This document shows positions 32,910-38,513 of a stretch of DNA of 38,513 bases, piece after piece. A model generated the notes under the pieces. It searched no databases, was not told the origin of the DNA, and saw nothing but the letters and a program-made list of their open reading frames with translations. The stretch covers positions 1-38,513 of the forward strand of contig NZ_JAAVNE010000050.1 of the NCBI RefSeq assembly GCF_012103215.1, written 5' to 3'. The stretch comes from Falsiroseomonas selenitidurans. Lineage in GTDB: Bacteria; Pseudomonadota; Alphaproteobacteria; Acetobacterales; Acetobacteraceae. The position numbers and the translations under genes were made by a program. How positions within the stretch are numbered: position 1 is the stretch's first letter; each line of letters starts with the position of its first letter.

Positions 32910-33393
32910 CCCCGCCACCACCGCCGCGCGCGACCTGGTGCGGGTGGAACTGCCGGACGGCCACGCGCTGCTGCCCAGCCCCTATGCGGAAGCCGACCGC
33001 CGCCAGGCCGTGGCCGACCTGCTGGCCGGCAACCGCTTCCGCCCGGCGGGCCTCGGCCCCGGCCCCTTCGGCCTGGCCATCGCCGTGCGCGACGGCCGGC
33101 TGATGCTGGAGATCCGCGACGCGGCGGAGGCGCCGTTGCACGCCCTGGTGCTGGCGCTCGGCCCCTTCAGGCGGCTGATCAAGGACTACCACATGGTGGT
33201 CGAAAGCCACGAGAAAGCGGTGGCGGAAGGCGGATCCGAGGCGCGGATCCAGGCCATCGACATGGGCCGCCGCGGCCTGCACAACGAGGGCGCGACGCTG
33301 CTGACGGAACGACTCGCCGGCAAGGTGGAGATCGATTTCGAGACGGCGCGGCGCCTGTTCACCCTGGTCTGCGCGCTGCACCAGCGCATCTGA
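32899..33393 (+). CDS. UPF0262 family protein
   Basis: 164 residues from the ATG at 32899, inside the end of the DUF983 gene. Contains the UPF0262 landmarks ADRRQAVADLLAGNRFRP, FRRLIKDYHMVVESHEKAV, IQAIDMGRRGLHNEGATLL and FETARRLFTLVCALHQRI. This uncharacterised family is restricted largely to alphaproteobacteria, which supports the taxonomic guess. It is soluble with no known activity. Confidence 0.93.
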   Translation: MPDSPATTAARDLVRVELPDGHALLPSPYAEADRRQAVADLLAGNRFRPAGLGPGPFGLAIAVRDGRLMLEIRDAAEAPLHALVLALGPFRRLIKDYHMVVESHEKAVAEGGSEARIQAIDMGRRGLHNEGATLLTERLAGKVEIDFETARRLFTLVCALHQRI

Positions 33394-33443
33394 GCCGGCT
33401 GGCGGGGCTCCGCGGTCCGGATAGGGTCTGACGGAGGCTTTGC

Positions 33444-34570
33444 ATGGCGGTCCGACGGGGTGAGCGGAGGGGGCTGCTGCGCGGCCTGGCCGGGGTGGCC
33501 GTGCTGGGGGCGGCGGGCAGCGCCGGCGCGCTGGCGCTGCGGCGCAGCCAGGCCGAGGATTACACCGAGGTGCTGGCGAACTGCCGCGGCCCCGCCGCCC
33601 CCGGCACGCCGCCGCCCCTGGCGCTGGTGCATCATGCGGTGATGGCGGCGAACAGCCACAACACCCAGCCCTGGCGCTTCGCGGTGACGGCGCAGGCCAT
33701 CGAGATCCGCCCGGACAGCACGCGCCGCACCCCGGCCGTCGACCCGGACGACCACCACCTGCATGCCAGCCTGGGCTGCGCGCTGGAGAATCTGGTGCAG
33801 GCGGCCTCGGCGCATGGCGTGATGGCGACGGCGGAGGTGGCGGCGGACGGCACCGCCCGGGCCCTGCTGGAAGCCGCCCCGGTTTCGCCCGGCCCGCTGT
33901 TCCAGGCCATTCCCCGCCGGCAATCCACCCGCGCCGCCTTCGATGGGGGGCGCCTGGGGCCGGCGGAGCTGCGCGCCCTGTCCGTGGCGCGGCCGGAGGA
34001 TGGGGTGGAGGTGCTGCTGATCGACGACCCGGCGCGGCGGGAGACGCTGCTCGACCTCGTCGTCGCCGGCAATGCCGCGCAGCTGCGCGATGCGGCCTTC
34101 GTGGCGGAACTGCTGGGCTGGATCCGCTTCAGCCATGCCGAGGCGGTGGCGACCCGGGACGGGCTGTTCACCGGCGCGTCGGGCAATCCGGTGGTGCCGG
34201 GGGCGCTGGGGCGGCGCCTGTTCCGGCAAGTCTTCACCCTGGAAGGGGAGACCGACCGCTATGTCCGCCAGATCCGCTCCTCCGCCGGGCTGGCCGTCTT
34301 CGTCGCCGATGCGGATCGGCCGGAGGGCTGGGTGCGGGCCGGGCGCTGTGCCCAGCGCTTCTGCCTGCAGGCCACCGCGCTCGGGCTGCGCACCGCCTGG
34401 GTGAACCAGCCGGTGGAAGTGCCGGGGCTGCGTGGCGCGCTGGCGGCCTGGCTCGGCGTGGCGCCGTTGCGGCCGAACCTGATCCTGCGCTTCGGCCGCG
34501 GGCCGGAACTGCCGGCCTCGCTGCGCCGACCGGTGGCCGCGGTGCTGGAAGCGGACTATATCGCCGCCCC

Positions 34571-34574
<4 letters not shown>
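33444..34574 (+). CDS. Nitroreductase-like FMN oxidoreductase (Acg-type) with Tat-like leader
   Basis: 376 residues. The N-terminus (VRRGERRGLLRGLAGVAVLG) looks like a twin-arginine signal or membrane anchor. The FMN-binding landmark NSHNTQPWRFAV (70-81) and the C-terminal FCLQATALGLRTAWVNQPVE identify the nitroreductase fold in the Acg/two-domain subgroup. It may reduce quinones, nitro compounds or flavins in the periplasm, or store FMN; the substrate is unknown. It ends in an ATGA overlap with mtnA, so the two are translationally coupled, an unusual pairing. Confidence 0.86.
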
Positions 34575-35659
<1,085 letters not shown>

Positions 35660-35681
35660 GCACCGCCGGGCTGATGCCTGG

Positions 35682-35711
35682 CGCCATCGCGGGCAGCATG
35701 CCGCGATGGCG
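35682..35711. terminator. Hairpin between mtnA and a convergent small gene
   Basis: CGCCATCGCGG (35682-35692) and CCGCGATGGCG (35701-35711) are perfect 11-bp arms around an 8-base loop. It starts 23 bp after the mtnA stop and ends 30 bp before the end of the convergent small gene, a good place for a bidirectional terminator. No clear T tract follows. Confidence 0.6.
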
Positions 35712-35740
35712 GCGGGCCTTGCTTCTCGAATCCGGGCTGC

Positions 35741-35983
35741 TCAGTTGATCTGGGAGCCGCCGCCGACGCGCTGGCCGCGCGGCTCCAGCATCCACAGCCC
35801 GACGACCAGCGCCAGCCCGCCGAAGCCGGCAAGGCCAGCCGCGGCCAGCAGCGAGACGCGGCCGGGCAGCGTGGCATCGCCGAGCACCAGCAGCACCGTG
35901 GCGAGGATGGCGAACAGGCCGACGCCGACCAGCAGGAGGGCGAAACGGGGCATGGGGAGATTCCAGTCAGTTCCGTACGGCAT
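35741..35983 (-). CDS. Small two-helix membrane protein, function unknown
   Basis: 80 residues from the ATG at 35983, or 70 from the ATG at 35953 (MPRFALLLVG). AGAGAGGGAG lies just before the upstream ATG, only 1-2 bases away, so the downstream start is at least as likely. Two membrane helices: FALLLVGVGLFAILATVLLV and LLAAAGLAGFGGLALVVGLW, then a short tail EPRGQRVGGGSQ. Coding is plausible from the hydrophobic pattern and the isolated position, but no family was recognised. Confidence 0.6.
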   Translation of the reverse strand: MPYGTDWNLPMPRFALLLVGVGLFAILATVLLVLGDATLPGRVSLLAAAGLAGFGGLALVVGLWMLEPRGQRVGGGSQIN

Positions 35984-35986
35984 ACT

Positions 35987-36031
35987 CCCTCTCTACGCGG
36001 CCGGCTTGGCCGCGCCGCGACGGGGAGAGGG
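35987..36031. repeat. Imperfect second copy of the CCCTCTC/GAGAGGG hairpin element
   Basis: CCCTCTC (35987-35993) and GAGAGGG (36025-36031) enclose an inner perfect stem CGCGGCC-GGCTT-GGCCGCG (35996-36014). The outer arms match those of the hairpin at 21879-21907 but the interior differs. It lies in the divergent gap upstream of the small membrane gene and the amino-acid binding protein, so it could be a REP-like element rather than a terminator. Confidence 0.45.
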
Positions 36032-36048
36032 CGCAATTGGGGCAATCC

Positions 36049-36087
36049 GCCGCGAATTGTGAAAATGTCTCCATGATTGCCGCGAAT
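36049..36087. promoter_or_regulatory. Direct repeat GCCGCGAAT, possible operator upstream of an amino-acid importer
   Basis: GCCGCGAAT occurs at 36049-36057 and 36079-36087, 30 bp apart (about three helical turns). Each copy is flanked by near-palindromic AT-containing sequence (CAAT...ATTG and TGATT...AATCA). The pair lies 91-129 bp before the binding-protein ATG. No regulator gene is adjacent. Confidence 0.35.
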
Positions 36088-36177
36088 CACGGCAGGACTC
36101 GCGCCCCTGCGGTTGCGCCTTCGCGCCTGCAATGGGATCGTCCGCGGGGGAGACACCAACAATCGGGAGACTTCACC

Positions 36178-37008
36178 ATGCGCCGCCTGCTCGCCGCATG
36201 CCTGTTCGGCATTGCCTTCTCGTCCTCCGCCATGGCCCAGGCGCCGCTGCGCTGCGCCGTGGACGGCACCTTCGCGCCGCACGCCTTCCCCACGCTGCAA
36301 GGCGGGGTGCAGGGCTTCAACATCGACCTGTTCCGCGAAGCCGCGAAGCGGATGGGCCGTGAACTGACCATCGACAGCGCCAGCTTCTCCGGCCTCATCC
36401 CCGCGATGAATGCCGGGCGCTACGATTTCCTCTGCGCGCCGACGACGGCGACGGCCGAGCGCGCGGAGAACATGCTGTTCACCGAGGGCTACCTCTACAC
36501 CGCCTTCCAGTTCGGCATCCGCCGCGGCAGCACGCCGATCCGCGGCACGGACGACCTGCGCGGCAAGGCGATCAGCGTCAACAAGGGCAGCGCCTATGAT
36601 GCCTGGGCGCAGGCCAATGCGGCGCGCTACGGCTTCACGGTGCAGACCTACGACACCCAGCCGGATGCGGTGCAGGCGGTGGTCTCCGGCCGCGCCTATG
36701 CCAACCTCGGCGGCAACACCGCGGTGCGCTACGCGGCCACCCGCACGCCGCAATTCATCGCCGACTTCACGCTGAACGAGACCCGCGCCCACTGGTCCGC
36801 CCCGCTGCCGCGCGGCGCCACGGAACTGCGCGTGCAGCTGGAGAATGCGCTGGAATGCATGAAGCAGGATGGCACCATCGCGCAGCTGTCGCAGAAGTGG
36901 TTCGGCATCGCGCCGGCGGCGGATGACGCGGAACGCACCGTGTTCCCGGGCACCGGCGTGCCGGGGCTGACCGGCTACGACCCGACGCCGCGCGCGCCGC
37001 GTTGCTGA
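36178..37008 (+). CDS. Polar amino-acid ABC transporter substrate-binding protein (family 3)
   Basis: 276 residues from the ATG at 36178; the frame is open upstream but MRRLLAACLFGIAFSSSAMA is a clear signal peptide ending at MAQA. The mature part shows the SBP_bac_3 pattern: VQGFNIDLFREAAKRMGREL, SGLIPAMNAGRYDFLCAP, LRGKAISVNKGSAYDAWA, and KQDGTIAQLSQKWFG at the C-terminus. It captures an amino acid or similar amine in the periplasm for the two permeases that follow. Start spacing to the next gene is 40 bp. Confidence 0.93.
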   Translation: MRRLLAACLFGIAFSSSAMAQAPLRCAVDGTFAPHAFPTLQGGVQGFNIDLFREAAKRMGRELTIDSASFSGLIPAMNAGRYDFLCAPTTATAERAENMLFTEGYLYTAFQFGIRRGSTPIRGTDDLRGKAISVNKGSAYDAWAQANAARYGFTVQTYDTQPDAVQAVVSGRAYANLGGNTAVRYAATRTPQFIADFTLNETRAHWSAPLPRGATELRVQLENALECMKQDGTIAQLSQKWFGIAPAADDAERTVFPGTGVPGLTGYDPTPRAPRC

Positions 37009-37048
37009 AGCCCGCATTGCCGAAGACGAAAGGCGGCCGGGCCGGATC

Positions 37049-37729
37049 ATGAACGGCTCGGACGGCTTCGCCTTCAACTTCCTGAATGCCAGGGTCGCGG
37101 CGCAATACGCGCCGATGATCCTGGAAGGGCTGGGCGTGACCATCCTGCTGGCGGCGCTCATCATCGCGGCCGGCCTGGTGGCCGGCCTGGCGCTGGCGGT
37201 GGTGCGGGCCTTCGGCGTGCGGCCGCTGAACTGGCTGATCATCTTCACGGTCGACCTGTTCCGCGCCCTGCCGCCGCTGGTCATCATCGTGCTGATCTAT
37301 TTCGGCCTGCCGGCCGCCGGGCTTTCCATGTCCGGCTTCTGGGCCACCTGGCTGTCGCTGACCCTGGTGCTGATGGCCTTCGCCGAGGAGATCTTCTGGG
37401 CCGGCATCTCCGCCGTGCCGAAGGGGCAGTGGGAGGCGGGCCGCGCCATGGGCCTGCACTTCCTGCCGACGCTGCGGCTGGTGGTGCTGCCGCAGGCCAT
37501 CCGCATCGCCATCCCGCCGCTGGTCAACCGCACCATCGCCATCACCAAGGGCACGGCGCTGGGCAGCGTGGTCGCCGTCTCCGAGATCCTCGGCGCGGCG
37601 CAATCCGGCATGGCCTTTTCCGGCAACCCGACGCCGCTGACGCTCGGCGCGCTGGCCTATCTGGTGCTGTTCCTGCCCGTGGTGATCGCCGGCCGCTGGA
37701 TCGAGACGCGCTTCGCGTGGAAGCGATGA
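37049..37729 (+). CDS. Amino-acid ABC transporter permease (HisM/GlnP-like) 1
   Basis: 226 residues with about five membrane helices. Begins with a cytoplasmic stretch, then ILEGLGVTILLAALIIAAGL. VDLFRALPPLVIIVLIYF is the typical HisMQ pattern and the EAA loop is VPKGQWEAGRAMGLHFLPTL. It forms a heterodimeric channel with the next gene, 12 bp downstream. Confidence 0.92.
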   Translation: MNGSDGFAFNFLNARVAAQYAPMILEGLGVTILLAALIIAAGLVAGLALAVVRAFGVRPLNWLIIFTVDLFRALPPLVIIVLIYFGLPAAGLSMSGFWATWLSLTLVLMAFAEEIFWAGISAVPKGQWEAGRAMGLHFLPTLRLVVLPQAIRIAIPPLVNRTIAITKGTALGSVVAVSEILGAAQSGMAFSGNPTPLTLGALAYLVLFLPVVIAGRWIETRFAWKR

Positions 37730-37741
37730 GGGGCGCGCCGC

Positions 37742-38416
37742 ATGGCTGACTTCGTGCAGGCCTTCCTGAACGCGGAGATCGCGCTCGCCTCCTCGCACCT
37801 GCTGTGGATCGGGCTGGTGCAGACGCTGCTGCTGGCGCTGCTGACGGTGCCGCTGGGCGCGATGATGGGGCTGCTGCTGGCGGTGCTGTCCACGCGCAAG
37901 ACGCGCTGGGTGCGCTGGCCGCTGGTGGGCTTCATCGACTTCTTCCGCGCCATCCCGCCACTGGTGCTGCTGATCTTCCTCTATGCCGGCCTGCCCTTCG
38001 GCGGCATCGACCTGGGCGCCTGGGGCGCGGTGGCGCTGGGCTTCCTGCTGAACACCGGCGCCTACTACGCTGAGATCCTGCGCGCCGGGATCGAGAGCGT
38101 GCCGCGCGGCCAGCCGGAAGCCGCGACCGCACTGGGCCTGCGGCGCTGGCAGGTGTGGATCTTCGTGGTGCTGCCGCAGGCGGTGCGCAACGTGCTGCCC
38201 GACCTCATCAGCAACACGCTGGAGGTGGTGAAGCTGACCTCCATCGCCAGCGTCGTGGCGCTGCCGGAGTTGCTGTACCAGGCGCGCCAGGCGCAGAGCA
38301 TCACCTACAATGCCACGCCGATCCTGGTGGCGGCGGTGATCTATTTCCTTCTGCTTTGGCCCTGCGTGCGGCTGCTGTCGCGGCTCGAGAACCGGCAATT
38401 GGCAGGCCGGCGCTAG
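37742..38416 (+). CDS. Amino-acid ABC transporter permease (HisQ/GlnP-like) 2
   Basis: 224 residues. Helices include LLWIGLVQTLLLALLTVPLG and FIDFFRAIPPLVLLIFLYAG; the EAA loop is VPRGQPEAATALGLRRWQVW. It ends normally (LLSRLENRQLAGRR) at a TAG embedded in CTAG, directly followed by insertion-sequence DNA. The ATPase expected next in such operons is absent, so it either lies beyond the insertion or is supplied from elsewhere. Confidence 0.92.
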   Translation: MADFVQAFLNAEIALASSHLLWIGLVQTLLLALLTVPLGAMMGLLLAVLSTRKTRWVRWPLVGFIDFFRAIPPLVLLIFLYAGLPFGGIDLGAWGAVALGFLLNTGAYYAEILRAGIESVPRGQPEAATALGLRRWQVWIFVVLPQAVRNVLPDLISNTLEVVKLTSIASVVALPELLYQARQAQSITYNATPILVAAVIYFLLLWPCVRLLSRLENRQLAGRR

Positions 38417-38513
38417 CAGCCTGTCGGATTTGTCACACGCGTTTTGCAGGCGAGGCGGCGATTGAGGTCAGGCGAGCCGCAGGCGGTGAAGCCTGCGGCA
38501 GTTGTAGGCGAGA
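38417..38513 (-). mobile_element. End of an insertion sequence (transposase 3' side and terminal sequence), cut by the window edge
   Basis: The last 97 bases read on the minus strand as the end of a transposase frame followed by about 50 non-coding bases up to CAAATCCGACAGGCTGC, which would be the terminal repeat next to the permease stop. The CTAG overlapping the permease stop could be a target duplication of the kind left by IS5-type elements. The other IS end is not in the window, so family and boundaries are provisional. Confidence 0.55.
38468..38513 (-). CDS. C-terminus of a transposase (partial)
   Basis: On the minus strand the frame entering from the window edge reads LAYNCRRLHRLRLA and stops at TGA (38470-38468). 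An AYN-plus-basic C-terminus is common in DDE transposases of the IS5/IS4/IS1182 type. Only 14 residues are visible, so the family cannot be set. A GCCGCAGGC/GCCTGCGGC inverted repeat (38476-38499) falls inside this coding end. Confidence 0.5.
   Translation of the reverse strand, partial: LAYNCRRLHRLRLA

Noticed and set aside
38476..38499. A terminator hairpin after the amino-acid permease operon
   Set aside because: The inverted repeat GCCGCAGGC/GCCTGCGGC falls within the coding end of the transposase on the other strand and has no T tract.

Overview
The window is uniformly GC-rich, densely coded bacterial DNA. The conserved ruvC-ruvA-ruvB-ybgC-tolQ-tolR-tolA block, the many orphan TctC-type binding proteins, a TRAP system, a UPF0262 protein and a DUF983 protein point to an alphaproteobacterium. 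An Acetobacteraceae member of the Roseomonas type is my best guess, from gene content and protein style only. No rRNA, tRNA, CRISPR array, plasmid origin or prophage was found. No gene-free stretch exceeds 300 bases. The longest gaps are 32224-32456, 20582-20795, 24827-25022, 35984-36177 and 14793-14943. Some hold inverted or tandem repeats, which are listed; in 20582-20795 and 24827-25022 I see nothing specific.

Layout. (1) 1-4435, minus strand: Holliday-junction genes ruvC, ruvA, ruvB, then ybgC, tolQ, tolR and a tolA-like start that runs in frame into a CheR methyltransferase-like segment at the window edge. (2) 4464-8281, minus: acyl-CoA ligase (ADP-forming type), a PaaG-like crotonase and an orphan TctC binding protein, with a divergent LysR regulator at 8410-9276. 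(3) 9359-15726, plus: an ABC importer of the carbohydrate/glycerol-phosphate class with two tandem paralogous binding proteins, then a 24-bp tandem repeat and an inositol-monophosphatase-family enzyme, followed by an HCCA-isomerase-like protein. (4) 16510-20155: Kef-type antiporter and DadA (minus), with a divergent Lrp/AsnC regulator whose start is covered by a perfect palindrome. (5) 20189-21857: a VOC protein divergent from an Old Yellow Enzyme. (6) 21917-24826, minus: complete TRAP transporter. (7) 25023-32223: cyclic amidohydrolase (allantoinase/hydantoinase type), HbpS/GlcG-like protein, second orphan TctC protein, small membrane protein, two D-carbamoylase paralogues, SH3b-M15 peptidase, and on the minus strand a hydantoin/Asp/Glu racemase with a TPR protein. 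(8) 32457-35659: DUF983, UPF0262, nitroreductase-like and mtnA. (9) 35741-38416: a small membrane protein and an amino-acid ABC importer without an ATPase. (10) 38417-38513: the end of an insertion sequence abutting the last stop codon.

The most coherent metabolic story is region 7 with its neighbours. A TRAP importer, a ring-opening amidohydrolase, two N-carbamoyl-D-amino-acid hydrolase homologues and a racemase together make a hydantoin or ureide to D-amino-acid pathway. DadA under Lrp control, 6-12 kb away, could oxidise the product. The pathway link is inference; the individual families are well supported. Both edges of the window look like breakpoints (a chimeric ORF on the left, an IS on the right), which is what the two ends of one assembled contig would look like.
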